A DNA stretch of 61,201 nucleotides from the NCBI GenBank assembly GCA_947448885.1, contig CANFPJ010000007.1, positions 1 to 61,201 of the forward strand, in the 5' to 3' direction. Source of the DNA: Comamonadaceae bacterium. Lineage in GTDB: Bacteria > Pseudomonadota > Gammaproteobacteria > Burkholderiales > Burkholderiaceae_C. Made by a program: the position numbers and the translations under genes. This document shows, one piece after another, positions 9,097 to 17,778 of the stretch (within the stretch, counting starts at the first letter, position 1; each line of letters begins with the position of its first letter). The notes under the pieces are model-generated. The model saw nothing but the letters and a program-made list of their open reading frames with translations. It made no database searches and was not told the origin of the DNA.

Positions 9097-10479
9097 ATGT
9101 CCCATGCAACCCAAGACCTGAGCCAGTTTGCGGCCCACGTGGATGTGGCGCAAGCGCCCATCGACATCCAGCACCAACTCAACCGGGTGATTGCCGACAC
9201 CTTGGCCGCGGTGGTGGGGGGATCGGTCGAACCCGAACTGCGCGCCATGGCGCAGCGCTTGGCCCACAGCAGCGGGCCGGCGGTGTTGCCCGGCCTGGGC
9301 CGCCATGTGGCCGCCGATGCCGCGGCCATGGTCAACGGCAGCGGCGGCACTTTTTTGGAAATGGACGAGGGCAACCGGTTTTCCCGCGGTCACCCGGCCG
9401 TGCATGTGCTGCCCGCCGTGCTCGCCCTGTGCCAAGAGCGGCAACTGGGCCTGCGCGCCTTTCTCAATGGGGTGCTGGCCGGTTATGAAGTGGGCTCACG
9501 CATTGGCGCGGCCGCCCAATTGCGCGCCAGCATGCACCCGCACGGCACCTGGGGCACGGTGGGTGCGGCGGCGGGCTGCGCACGTGCGCTGGGGCTGGAC
9601 AGCCCAGCCATGCATGAGGTGATCAACATCAGCACGTCTTTGACGACCGCGTCCTCGAAAAAAACCATGCTCGAAGGTGGCTTGGTGCGCAATGTCTATG
9701 CAGGCTTGAGCAACCGCAACGGGCTGCTGGCTGTGCAGTTGTTTGAAAGCGGCTTTGGCGGTGAGCGCCATGGCATTGAGTCCATCTTTGGCGAAGTGGT
9801 GTCAGAGCACATCGACCTCGTCGCCTTGGTGCGCGGCCTGGGCAGCGAATGGCACATCGCCCAAAACTACTTCAAACTGCACGCTTGTTGCCGTTACAAC
9901 CATGGCACCTTGGACGCGGTGGATGCCATCGCCGCCGGCCCAGGCCTGCCCGATGTGGATCAAATTGAGCGCATCGAGGTGGCCACCTACAACATCGCCT
10001 CCGAGTTGATCGACCCGGCACCGCGCAACACCTTGGCGGCCAAATTTTCGGTGCCGTTTGCCGTGGCCACCCGCTTGGTGCACGGCCACAGCAGGTTGCC
10101 CAGCTTCACCTGGGAAGCGGTGCGCAACCCAGCGGTGTTGGCCTTGGCGCAAAAAGTGGTGGTGCGCGAAGACAAAGCCATGAATGCGCGCCTGCCCCAC
10201 GAGCGCCCGGCCCATGTGCGCATTCGGCTCAACGACGGCAGCGTGCGAGAAGCCGCCGTGGGCGTCAACCGGGGCGACGATGCCTCACCCTATACCGATG
10301 CCGAGTTGCACGGCAAATTCATGTCTTTGTGCACCCGGGTGTGGTCGCCGGAACAGGCCCAATCGCTGTACCAAGCCACGGTGGCCCTGTCGGCCCAGGG
10401 CCCTGACCAGGACCGCGATTGGTCCGCGTGGTGCCAGATGCTGGCCCAAGCACCCCTGGACGCACCAGTCACCGCCTGA
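9097..10479 (+). CDS. MmgE/PrpD family protein
   Basis: A 460-residue member of the 2-methylcitrate dehydratase/cis-aconitate decarboxylase fold family. Family features are the helical N-terminal domain with ADTLAAVVGGS, the conserved NGSGGTFLEMDEGNRFSRGHPAVHVLPA segment (lid region with the histidine), KKTMLEGGLVRNVYAGLSN, and YFKLHACCRYNHGTLDA, where lysine and histidine face the active site. No prpB or prpC lies nearby, so it is unlikely to be the propionate-pathway PrpD. Next to a Liv-type transporter and other putative catabolic genes it may dehydrate or isomerise an unidentified hydroxy-diacid. GGAG precedes the ATG. Confidence 0.88.
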   Translation: MSHATQDLSQFAAHVDVAQAPIDIQHQLNRVIADTLAAVVGGSVEPELRAMAQRLAHSSGPAVLPGLGRHVAADAAAMVNGSGGTFLEMDEGNRFSRGHPAVHVLPAVLALCQERQLGLRAFLNGVLAGYEVGSRIGAAAQLRASMHPHGTWGTVGAAAGCARALGLDSPAMHEVINISTSLTTASSKKTMLEGGLVRNVYAGLSNRNGLLAVQLFESGFGGERHGIESIFGEVVSEHIDLVALVRGLGSEWHIAQNYFKLHACCRYNHGTLDAVDAIAAGPGLPDVDQIERIEVATYNIASELIDPAPRNTLAAKFSVPFAVATRLVHGHSRLPSFTWEAVRNPAVLALAQKVVVREDKAMNARLPHERPAHVRIRLNDGSVREAAVGVNRGDDASPYTDAELHGKFMSLCTRVWSPEQAQSLYQATVALSAQGPDQDRDWSAWCQMLAQAPLDAPVTA

Positions 10480-10483
10480 ACCT

Positions 10484-10503
10484 CCATGCCGAATTCGGCA
10501 TGG
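10484..10503. terminator. 20-bp perfect palindrome between convergent genes, possible bidirectional terminator
   Basis: CCATGCCGAATTCGGCATGG is fully self-complementary and lies in the 28-bp gap between two convergent stop codons. It could form a 10-bp stem (hairpin of about 8 bp after a tetraloop opens). There is no T-run on either side, so it is not a textbook terminator. A second short inverted repeat, CTCCA-AGG-TGGAG, follows at about 10514-10526 inside the end of the convergent gene. Confidence 0.5.
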
Positions 10504-10507
10504 GCGC

Positions 10508-11503
10508 TCACACCTCCAAGGTGGAGGGCGCAAACATTGCTTCGACTTGGACCACGCGGTCTGTCAAGCCTTGCTCGTGGACATACCGCGCAATGGTTTC
10601 CACCACCGTGCGCGACGACTTCATGCCATACGACTTGGGATCGAGCTTCATGGCCGATGCCCCTGCGGGGTCCATCAAACCGGTGTCGAAATAGTCTTTC
10701 AAAGTATCAGCCGTCTCGTGCTCCACCTCATTTTTGGCCGCCATGAAGCAATGGAACAAATTGAGTGCCAGCCACGGGTGCTTTTCGTACACCTCGCGCT
10801 TGATCACCACCGTGTGGTTGATGGGGTAAATGCCCGTCTTGGCAAAGTAGCGCCGGCCCTCGGCCCGTGGATCGGGAAACAAAGGCTGGATGATGGGGTG
10901 TGTGTCCAAATCAATGGTGCTGCGGTCCACCAGGTTGCGGCTGGTCAGGTACAGCAAGGTCGCATCCAATTGGTCGTTGAGCAGCATCTCGCCGATATTG
11001 GTTTGGGGGTCGATGGTGTTCAATCGCACGCCAGGCGGCGGCTTGAAACCGGTGACACCGCCGTGGCTTTTCTCGGGGCCGCGCTCCATGAACCACTCGA
11101 TGTCTTGCGCTTGCACACCAAACTCGTGGGCCAACACACCGCGCGACCACAGTGCAGCCGTTTGCTGGTACTCGGGCACGCCCACACGCTTGCCGCGCAG
11201 GTCTTGCGGGGTGTAAATGCCTTTGTCGGCACGGATCAAGATGTTGGTGTGGAAAAACTTGCGCGATGTGTAGATGGGCAAGGCCACCCAACTGTGGTCG
11301 CCCCGGGCGGTGGCAATGATCAAGGACGACAGCGACATCTCCGACACATCAAAGTCGCGGTATTTCAGTTGGCGCCAAAACATTTCGGAAGGGTGGACCA
11401 CCGTGGGGATCAGGTTCACGCCTTGCGGGTGGTGCCGCCCTTGGGCGATGGGGCGGGTGCGCTCATTGTCTGAAAACGCAATGCTCAGGGTGAGTTTGTC
11501 CAT
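10508..11503 (-). CDS. 4,5-dihydroxyphthalate decarboxylase-like protein (periplasmic-binding-protein fold)
   Basis: A 331-residue protein matching the Pht5/OphC-type 4,5-dihydroxyphthalate decarboxylases in length and motif order: DVSEMSLSSLIIATARGD, ADKGIYTPQDLRGKRVGVPEYQQTA, YFAKTGIYPINHTVVIKREVY, and a C-terminal YVHEQGLTDR...EAMFAPSTLE. The fold is that of type II periplasmic-binding proteins, but there is no signal peptide, so it is cytoplasmic and more likely an enzyme than a transport receptor. The ATG at 11503 is preceded by AGAGG; longer upstream frames lack family similarity. The actual substrate may be a related aromatic diacid. It is the last of three minus-strand genes. Confidence 0.8.
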   Translation of the reverse strand: MDKLTLSIAFSDNERTRPIAQGRHHPQGVNLIPTVVHPSEMFWRQLKYRDFDVSEMSLSSLIIATARGDHSWVALPIYTSRKFFHTNILIRADKGIYTPQDLRGKRVGVPEYQQTAALWSRGVLAHEFGVQAQDIEWFMERGPEKSHGGVTGFKPPPGVRLNTIDPQTNIGEMLLNDQLDATLLYLTSRNLVDRSTIDLDTHPIIQPLFPDPRAEGRRYFAKTGIYPINHTVVIKREVYEKHPWLALNLFHCFMAAKNEVEHETADTLKDYFDTGLMDPAGASAMKLDPKSYGMKSSRTVVETIARYVHEQGLTDRVVQVEAMFAPSTLEV

Positions 11504-11607
11504 GGTGTTGGCCTCTGTGGGTGGTCCTGCGCCGACGGCATGGTCGGGGTGTGGCCGCATGATAGCGGCGTGATCACAGCGCAGCCACGCGCTGGCCAAC
11601 CAAGGCA

Positions 11608-11985
11608 TCAGGTCAGCGAATTTTCGCCCGCCATGTAGACGCTCACGTCCTCCAACAAGTCACCGCGCAAGCGAAAAAAGTTGCAGTTGTGCTTGGTCCA
11701 ACGCTCGCCTTGGTGGCCGGTGTTTTCCACCCTGAACTGGCTGGCAATGCGCTGGGGCGCTTGCACCACATGCACAAAGTCGCCGTGCCAAACCTGGGCA
11801 TAACGGTCAAACAAGCGCTGGTACATGCCGGCAATTTCGCCATCGCGGCCTTTGAAATGCAGGCCATGGGTGGGGATGTGGAACTGTGCATCGGGCACAA
11901 ACAAGGCCAAGGTGTCGGTCAGGTGTTTGCGGTCGACGGCATCGAAGTAGGCCTCGACCAGATCGGTCATTTGCTGCGGTGTCAT
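11608..11985 (-). CDS. SnoaL-like / NTF2-fold protein
   Basis: A 125-residue alpha+beta-barrel protein of the NTF2/SnoaL superfamily, with the N-terminal helix MTPQQMTDLVEAYFDAVDRK, the LFVPDAQFHIPTHG strand-turn and a FRVENTGHQG strand region. Proteins of this fold act as small hydrolases, isomerases, dehydratases or ligand-binding subunits. The specific role here is unknown. Its ATG overlaps the racemase-fold gene stop (ATGA at 11982-11985), so translation is coupled. Confidence 0.75.
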   Translation of the reverse strand: MTPQQMTDLVEAYFDAVDRKHLTDTLALFVPDAQFHIPTHGLHFKGRDGEIAGMYQRLFDRYAQVWHGDFVHVVQAPQRIASQFRVENTGHQGERWTKHNCNFFRLRGDLLEDVSVYMAGENSLT

Positions 11986-12767
11986 GGGTTTCCTTGTGGG
12001 TTTGGCATCACCTGGTTTTGGGCCGCTGTGAGCATGGCTTGCAGCATGTCCAAGCGCGGGTGCAAGGGGGGCGGGTAAGCGCGCGCGCTGTGGCTCAGGC
12101 CCAAGCCCAACAAGCCCAAGGCCGTTTGGTAGCTCAAGGGGCCGGGGTTGATGATCGGCACCGGCAAACGCGGTTGCAAATAGGCGTGGGCCTGGTGCAT
12201 GGTGGTCGAGCCCAAAATCAGCACCTGGGCCCCGTCTTCGTCGATCGCACGTAGGGCGGCCTGCTCCAGCAAGGGAAACACCAATTCCTCTTTGCCACCC
12301 AACAAGCCCAGGTTGTCGGCCGGCATTTCAATCGCCCGCACCGAAACGCATTGGCGGTGCAAACCCAACTCGTCCAGAGCCTTCTTGTACAACGGCTTCC
12401 AGCGGCTGGCCATGGTGATGATGGAGAAGTTCTCGCCCAGCATCAAGGCGCTGAGCATCGACACCTTGCCCGGCCCCACCACCGGGATGCGCAGCACCGA
12501 GCGCAGGGCCGCGACGCCCGAGTCGCTCATGGTGTCGATACACACGGCATCAAAGCCCTCTTGCTCGGCGCGGCAGCCCGCTTCAAAAATCGACACGTCG
12601 GCCAACACAAAATCATGGTGGCTGGCGTAGTTGACCGGGCCGGCTTTGACAGAGCGGTATTCAAATTGCACATCAGGGGGCAGAGACAGGCTGCCCAACT
12701 GCTGGCGGCGCAGTTGGCGGTTGTCCTCGGACATGGCAAAGGGAACGATGACCAAGATTTTTTTCAT
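11982..12767 (-). CDS. Asp/Glu/hydantoin racemase-fold protein lacking both usual cysteines
   Basis: A 261-residue protein of the Asp/Glu racemase superfamily (hydantoin racemase, arylmalonate decarboxylase, maleate isomerase). Family landmarks are present: MKKILVIVPFAMS at the N-terminus, DAVCIDTMSDSGVAALR, VVGPGKVSMLSALMLG and VLILGSTTMH. By ungapped comparison with the family pattern DAIVIACFGDPGL, the first catalytic Cys is T79, and the second (family GC, here GS) is S187. C76 lies three residues earlier. The usual two-cysteine racemisation is therefore unlikely; a decarboxylase, an isomerase with another mechanism or a binding function is possible. The start at 12767 fits the conserved N-terminus. 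Confidence 0.75.
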   Translation of the reverse strand: MKKILVIVPFAMSEDNRQLRRQQLGSLSLPPDVQFEYRSVKAGPVNYASHHDFVLADVSIFEAGCRAEQEGFDAVCIDTMSDSGVAALRSVLRIPVVGPGKVSMLSALMLGENFSIITMASRWKPLYKKALDELGLHRQCVSVRAIEMPADNLGLLGGKEELVFPLLEQAALRAIDEDGAQVLILGSTTMHQAHAYLQPRLPVPIINPGPLSYQTALGLLGLGLSHSARAYPPPLHPRLDMLQAMLTAAQNQVMPNPQGNP

Positions 12768-12885
12768 GCAAGCGACCTGGCTGGGGGTTGAAGGGCGTGT
12801 GACTGAGCCATTTTCACCCATGGCTTGGCCACCCTCGGTGGCTGTACATTTGCTCCCCATCGATTGAACCACCCCATTGCACACC

Positions 12886-13986
12886 ATGACGCAGTTTCAC
12901 GACGCCATCGCCCATGCCCAAGCCCACGAGGTGGCGTGGACCCGCGACCCCCATGCAGAGCCGCTGCGCTATGGCGTGCACCACGACGACCCGCCGCCAT
13001 GGAACCGGCTGCATGGCCCGGTGCATGCACGCGGGCCGGTGTCGGGGCAAGTGTGGGTGGGTGGTGAACTGCGCCAATCCTGGGGCGAGCCCGAACGCGC
13101 CGATCAAACCTTCAGCGTGGCCAAAACCTACTTGGCACTGCTCGCTGGCGTGGCCCACGGGCGGGGCTTGTTGCCCGACGCCGATGAGCCGGTGGTGCGC
13201 CGCTTGCCCGGCATTGGCTTTGACAGCCAACACAACCGATCCATCACCTGGGCCCATTTGCTGAGCCAAACCAGCGAATGGGAAGGCACTTGTTTTGGCA
13301 TTCCCGACCAGGTTGACCGCTACCGCAAACTGGTGCTCGACCCCAAACCGGTGCAAGGCCAAAAGGGCGACGCTCGACCCTTGCAGGCCCCAGGGACTTA
13401 TTGGGAGTACAACGATGTGCGCATCAACCAGTTGTCGCTGGCCTTGCTGCATTTGTTTGGCCAAGCCCTGCCCCAGGTGTTTGAGCAAAGCATTCTTCAC
13501 CCCATCGGGGGCGGCCAAGGCTTTCGCTGGGAGGGCTATGAACAGTCATGGGTGGATTTGCCCGACGTCAATGGCCAAGGCCCGCAGCGAGTGGCCTCGG
13601 TGCCCGGGGGCAGCCACTGGGGCGGTGGGGTGTGCATCAGCAGCAGCGACCAAGCGCGCATTGCCCAATTGGTGCTCAACCAAGGCCAATGGCCCATCGG
13701 TGGTCAACAGCGCGCCTTGATGCCCTCGGACTGGATCGAGCGAATGCGCCAGCCCCAAGCCCTGGCCCCGTTTTACGGTTGGCTCAATTGGCTCAACCCC
13801 CAAGGCAAGGCGTTTCCGGGTGCCAGCGAGGACAGCCAATTCATGTTCGGTGCAGGTGGCAACTATGTGTGGATCGAGCCCGCCCACCAAGCGGTGGTGG
13901 TGGTGCGCTGGATCGACCCCGCCCATTTCCCAGGCTTTGTCAGCCGCATGGCGCGTGCCCTGGCCGACTTCAGCGGTGGGCGTTGA
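12886..13986 (+). CDS. Serine hydrolase, beta-lactamase-related family
   Basis: A 366-residue protein of the class C beta-lactamase/esterase fold (Pfam Beta-lactamase type). The nucleophile motif SxxK is S77-V-A-K80 in TFSVAKTYLALL, and the second motif PGTYWEYND places Y175 where YxN is usual (here Y-N-D). The C-terminal GAGGNYVWIEP corresponds to the HxG/KTG-type strand. There is no signal peptide, which points to an intracellular esterase or amidase rather than a true beta-lactamase. ATG at 12886 was preferred to an upstream TTG at 12877. Its last 17 bases overlap the end of the convergent sulP gene. Confidence 0.82.
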   Translation: MTQFHDAIAHAQAHEVAWTRDPHAEPLRYGVHHDDPPPWNRLHGPVHARGPVSGQVWVGGELRQSWGEPERADQTFSVAKTYLALLAGVAHGRGLLPDADEPVVRRLPGIGFDSQHNRSITWAHLLSQTSEWEGTCFGIPDQVDRYRKLVLDPKPVQGQKGDARPLQAPGTYWEYNDVRINQLSLALLHLFGQALPQVFEQSILHPIGGGQGFRWEGYEQSWVDLPDVNGQGPQRVASVPGGSHWGGGVCISSSDQARIAQLVLNQGQWPIGGQQRALMPSDWIERMRQPQALAPFYGWLNWLNPQGKAFPGASEDSQFMFGAGGNYVWIEPAHQAVVVVRWIDPAHFPGFVSRMARALADFSGGR

Positions 13987-15667
13987 AGGCTTCGTTGGTG
14001 CTGAGGTAAATGCGGCTGGCCAAGCGCCGGCCCAAGTCGGTCTGACCCAAGCGGTCCATCACCGGGCCCTTGACCTCGGCCATGCTCAAGCGCACGCCTT
14101 GGAGGGACAGGCTGCGCTCCAACTCGTCAAGCATGATCAAAGCGGTGGTGTCGATGCGGTTAACGGCCGACAAGATCAACAACAGGCTGCGGGTGTCGCT
14201 GTGTTTGGACAGCAAATCGGCGACCTTTTCCTCCAAGGCGGCGGCATTGGCAAAAAACAAACTTTCATCCACCCGCAAGGCGATCAACCCAGGCAAGGTT
14301 TGCACCTGGTGGCGCTCGATGTTGCGAAAGTGTTCGGTGCCCGCGATGCGCCCCACCACCGCCATGTGCGGCCGGCTGCTGCGCCACACCAGCACGGCCA
14401 GTGACAAGACCACGCCCAAACCAATGCCCCACTCCACCCCCACCACCAACACCCCCGCAAAGGTGGCCAACCAGCTCCAAGCGTCTGCCTGGTCGTAGCG
14501 CCAAGCTTGGCGCAGGGTTTGCGCATCGAACAAGGTCAACACCGAAACCAAAATGGACGCCGACAACACGGCCACGGGCAAGACCTCAAAGGCCTGCGAA
14601 AAGCCCAGCATCACCCCGGCCATCAACAAGGCCGCCACCACGCTGGCCATGGGCGTTTGGGCCCCGGCAGAGGCATTGATCACCGTGCGCGAAAAGCCCC
14701 CCGCGACACTGTAGCCCCCCGTGAAACCACTGAGCACATTGGCCACGCCCAGGCCCACCAATTCGCGATTCGGTGCCAAGCGTTGCTGTCGCTGCAGGGC
14801 ATAGGCTTGCGCCAGCGAAACGCTTTCCACGAAACCGATCAAGGCAATGAGCAAAGCAGGCAAGCACAAGGACAACCATTGCGCGCTGTCCAAAGACACC
14901 GCTTGCCATTGCGGCAAGCCCGGCTCGATGGGGCCCACCACCGCCACCCCCAGCGATGGCGCACCACCGGAGGCAAGCACGATGAGGGTGGCGACCAACA
15001 CCACCACCAATGGGGCCATGCGCGCCATCCAAGCACCCACCACCGGCGCGCCGAACCAGCGCCCCCACAGGCGCGCCAAGTGCGCACGCGCCCACCACAA
15101 CACCACCACAGCACCCACCCCCAAAACGGCAGTCGGTGCATGGATGAGGTGCGCGTTTTGCCACACCCCCACCAGCGTTTGCGCCACACCCCGTCCGGGG
15201 ACCGTGATGCCCAAGATGCCTGGCAACTGGCCGATGGCGATCAAGATGGCCACGCCCGACACAAAACCACTGATCACCGGTTGGCTTAAAAAATATGCCA
15301 AGAAACCCAAGCGCAGCACGCCTGCCAGGGTGAGCATGAGCCCTGACAACAAGGCCAAGCCCATGGCCAAAGCCACGTATTCGGGCGAAGCCGCCACCGC
15401 CAAAGGCAACAAGGCACTGGCGGTCATCAACGAGGTGACGGCCACGGGTCCGACCGCCAACACCTGGCTGCTGCCCAAAAAAGCATAGGCCAAGACCGGC
15501 CAGACGCTGGCATACAAGCCCATGGTGGGTGGCAGCCCTGCCAACATGGCGTAGGCCAGGCTTTGGGGGATGACCAGCACCGTCACCACCGCACCGGCCA
15601 CCGCATCGCCAGTCCAGTGGCGCCGCTGATCAGCCCGCCACCAGGTCGGCCCGCGCAGCCAGCCCAT
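13970..15667 (-). CDS. SulP family anion transporter with STAS domain
   Basis: A 565-residue inner-membrane anion carrier. The N-terminal part has 10 to 14 hydrophobic segments with the SulP motif VLVIPQSLAYAMLAGLPPTMGLYASVWP and QPVISGFVSGVAILIAIGQLPGILG. The cytoplasmic C-terminus (about residues 440-560) is a STAS domain with LILSAVNRIDTTALIMLDELE. SulP proteins move sulfate, bicarbonate or dicarboxylates; no carbonic anhydrase is fused or adjacent, so the substrate is open. ATG at 15667 (preceded by an in-frame TTG). It follows the DUF442 gene by about 30 bp. Confidence 0.93.
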   Translation of the reverse strand: MGWLRGPTWWRADQRRHWTGDAVAGAVVTVLVIPQSLAYAMLAGLPPTMGLYASVWPVLAYAFLGSSQVLAVGPVAVTSLMTASALLPLAVAASPEYVALAMGLALLSGLMLTLAGVLRLGFLAYFLSQPVISGFVSGVAILIAIGQLPGILGITVPGRGVAQTLVGVWQNAHLIHAPTAVLGVGAVVVLWWARAHLARLWGRWFGAPVVGAWMARMAPLVVVLVATLIVLASGGAPSLGVAVVGPIEPGLPQWQAVSLDSAQWLSLCLPALLIALIGFVESVSLAQAYALQRQQRLAPNRELVGLGVANVLSGFTGGYSVAGGFSRTVINASAGAQTPMASVVAALLMAGVMLGFSQAFEVLPVAVLSASILVSVLTLFDAQTLRQAWRYDQADAWSWLATFAGVLVVGVEWGIGLGVVLSLAVLVWRSSRPHMAVVGRIAGTEHFRNIERHQVQTLPGLIALRVDESLFFANAAALEEKVADLLSKHSDTRSLLLILSAVNRIDTTALIMLDELERSLSLQGVRLSMAEVKGPVMDRLGQTDLGRRLASRIYLSTNEAFNAHR

Positions 15668-15698
15668 CAAACGTTTAACCCGGGGTTGTGCCGAAGGG

Positions 15699-16043
15699 TC
15701 ATTCGAAAGCGCGGGCCATGTCGCGCAATTGGGTGGAGCGCGCGCCCGAGCGGCAAAACGCCAGCACCGGTCCAGGTTGATCGCCTAACCACTGGGCAAA
15801 AGCACGCGCTTGATCGGCGGTGATCATGCCCGCCACCACGGGCAAATAGGCATAAGTGAGCCCCGCAGCCTGTGCCGCTTGGGCCATTTGGGCGCTGGTG
15901 GGTTGGTCGGGGCCGCCTTCGCCGTCGGGGCGGTTGTTGATCACGCTTTGAAAGCCCATGGCGGCCACACCGGCCATGTCGGCGGGCATGAGTTGGCCAA
16001 TGGTGGCGAATGTGTCGCTGTGCTGGGTAACGGGCAATGACAT
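15699..16043 (-). CDS. DUF442 / TIGR01244 phosphatase-like protein
   Basis: A 114-residue protein of the beta-lactamase-hydrolase-like phosphatase family (DUF442), related to dual-specificity phosphatases. The signature CX5R loop is C97-RSGA-R102-ST in VLAFCRSGARSTQL, preceded by the conserved FQSVINNRPDGE segment. Fusions of this domain occur with the Blh sulfide-detoxifying metallo-hydrolase, but here it stands alone. The ATG at 16043 has a GGAAAAC leader. It lies between the acyl-CoA ligase and sulP genes on the same strand. Confidence 0.88.
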   Translation of the reverse strand: MSLPVTQHSDTFATIGQLMPADMAGVAAMGFQSVINNRPDGEGGPDQPTSAQMAQAAQAAGLTYAYLPVVAGMITADQARAFAQWLGDQPGPVLAFCRSGARSTQLRDMARAFE

Positions 16044-16095
16044 GGTTTTCCTTTTGATCGGGGATGGATACAAGCGGTCAATTTAACCCATGGGG

Positions 16096-17745
16096 TCAGT
16101 CGAAGGCCTGGGTGGAATGGGCGCGTTCGCGCAACACGAATTTTTGGATTTTGCCAGTCGAGGTTTTGGGGATGGCCTCAAAGCGCACCTCGCGCGGCAC
16201 TTTATAGCCCGCCAGCAAACTGCGGCAGTGCGCCACCAGGTCTTCGGCCTTGACCGCCGCGCCGGCCTTGAGTTCGACAAAGGCCAACGGCGTCTCACCC
16301 CATTTGGAGTCGGGCTTGGCCACCACCGCACAGGCCATCACGGCCGGGTGTCGGTACAAGGCGTCTTCCACCTCCAAGGAGCTGATGTTCTCGCCGCCCG
16401 AGATGATGATGTCTTTGCTGCGGTCACGAATCTTCACATAGCGGTCCGGCTCCATCACCGCCAAGTCGCCGGTGTGAAACCAACCGCTTTCAAACGCCTT
16501 TTGCGTGGCGCCTGGGTTTTTCAAGTAACCCTTCATCACGATGTTGCCGCGAAACATGATCTCGCCCATGGTTTGTCCATCGGCGGGCACTTCCTGCATG
16601 GTGACAGGGTCCATCACCGTCATGCCCTCTTGCAACTCATAGCGCACCCCTTGGCGGCCATTGAGGCGCGCTTGCTCGGACACATCGGCCTGGGCCCAGG
16701 CATCGCGCTTGACCGCACCTGCTGCGGGTCCATACACCTCGGTCAAACCATAAACATGGGTGATGTCAAAACCAATCTGGGCCATGCCCTCGATCATGGC
16801 CGCTGGCGGCGCAGCCCCTGCCACCATGCCGCGCACCCCACGCGGCACGCCCTCGCGCAAGACAGGGTCGGCTTGGATGATCAGGTTGTGCACGATGGGC
16901 GCGGCACAGTAATGGTTGACATCGTGCTCGCGCATGGCTTGCAAGATTGACGGGGCATCCACTTTGCGCAAGCACACATGGGTACCGCCCAGCATCGCCA
17001 CCGTCCACGGAAAACACCAGCCATTGCAATGGAACATGGGCAAGGTCCACAGGTAACGCGGGAAGTGCGGCATGGTCCAAGTGGCCGCATTGCACACCGC
17101 GTTCAAGTAGGCGCCGCGGTGGTGGGTGACCACGCCCTTGGGGTCGCCAGTGGTGCCCGATGTGTAGGAAACCGCAATCGCGTCCCATTCGTCGGTCGGC
17201 CCGTGCAACTGGGCCAAAGGCGGGTGGGCCGCCAGCCACTCTTCGTAGTGCAAACTGCCCACGCACTCACCGGCGCCGGTGTACTCGGAATCGCTCACAT
17301 CGATCACCGTGACTTGACGCCCGTGCACCTCGCGGAGTTTTTTCAATGCCGCGCCCATGGTGGGCGAAAACTCGGTGTCGGTGATCAGCACCATGGCCTC
17401 GCAATGGTTCATTTGCCAAGCGATCAAGTCGGCATCGAGCCGGGTGTTCAAGGCGTTGAGCACGGCGTTGAGCGCGGGCACGGCGTAATGCACCTCGACC
17501 ATTTCCGGGGTGTTGGGCAGCATCACGCTGACCGTGCTGCCACGCCCCACGCCCAGGCTTTGCAAGGCGGCGGCCAATCGGGCCGAGCGCTCACGCAGCT
17601 GGGCCCAGGTGTAACGGCGCTGGCCATGGATGACAGCGGGCAAATCGCCAAACACCTCGGCGCTGCGCTCGACAAAACTCACCGGCGAAAGCGGCACGTG
17701 GTTGGCCGTGTTTTTGTCCAGGTGTTGTTCATAAATGGATGCCAT
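16096..17745 (-). CDS. Acyl-CoA synthetase (AMP-binding, medium/long-chain type)
   Basis: A 549-residue adenylate-forming enzyme that activates a carboxylic acid to its CoA thioester. Motifs: P-loop-like YTSGTTGDPKGVV, THVYGLTEVYGP (A5-type), the ESGWFHTGDLAV aspartate, and C-terminal PKTSTGKIQKFVLRE with the adenylation lysine. The overall layout (MASIYEQHLDKNTANHVPLSPVSFVERSAEVF) matches the AlkK/medium-chain ligase-like group of Burkholderiales. Acid specificity cannot be read from sequence. It starts 34 bp after the metY stop on the same strand. Confidence 0.93.
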   Translation of the reverse strand: MASIYEQHLDKNTANHVPLSPVSFVERSAEVFGDLPAVIHGQRRYTWAQLRERSARLAAALQSLGVGRGSTVSVMLPNTPEMVEVHYAVPALNAVLNALNTRLDADLIAWQMNHCEAMVLITDTEFSPTMGAALKKLREVHGRQVTVIDVSDSEYTGAGECVGSLHYEEWLAAHPPLAQLHGPTDEWDAIAVSYTSGTTGDPKGVVTHHRGAYLNAVCNAATWTMPHFPRYLWTLPMFHCNGWCFPWTVAMLGGTHVCLRKVDAPSILQAMREHDVNHYCAAPIVHNLIIQADPVLREGVPRGVRGMVAGAAPPAAMIEGMAQIGFDITHVYGLTEVYGPAAGAVKRDAWAQADVSEQARLNGRQGVRYELQEGMTVMDPVTMQEVPADGQTMGEIMFRGNIVMKGYLKNPGATQKAFESGWFHTGDLAVMEPDRYVKIRDRSKDIIISGGENISSLEVEDALYRHPAVMACAVVAKPDSKWGETPLAFVELKAGAAVKAEDLVAHCRSLLAGYKVPREVRFEAIPKTSTGKIQKFVLRERAHSTQAFD

Positions 17746-17778
17746 GGGTGTCTCCTGCTTTTTATTGTCGGGTTCGGA

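Noticed and set aside
14507-15289. A 260-codon open frame antisense to the SulP gene
   Set aside because: It has the Gln/His/Arg-rich composition of a reverse-strand shadow, and the SulP protein on the other strand has complete motifs.
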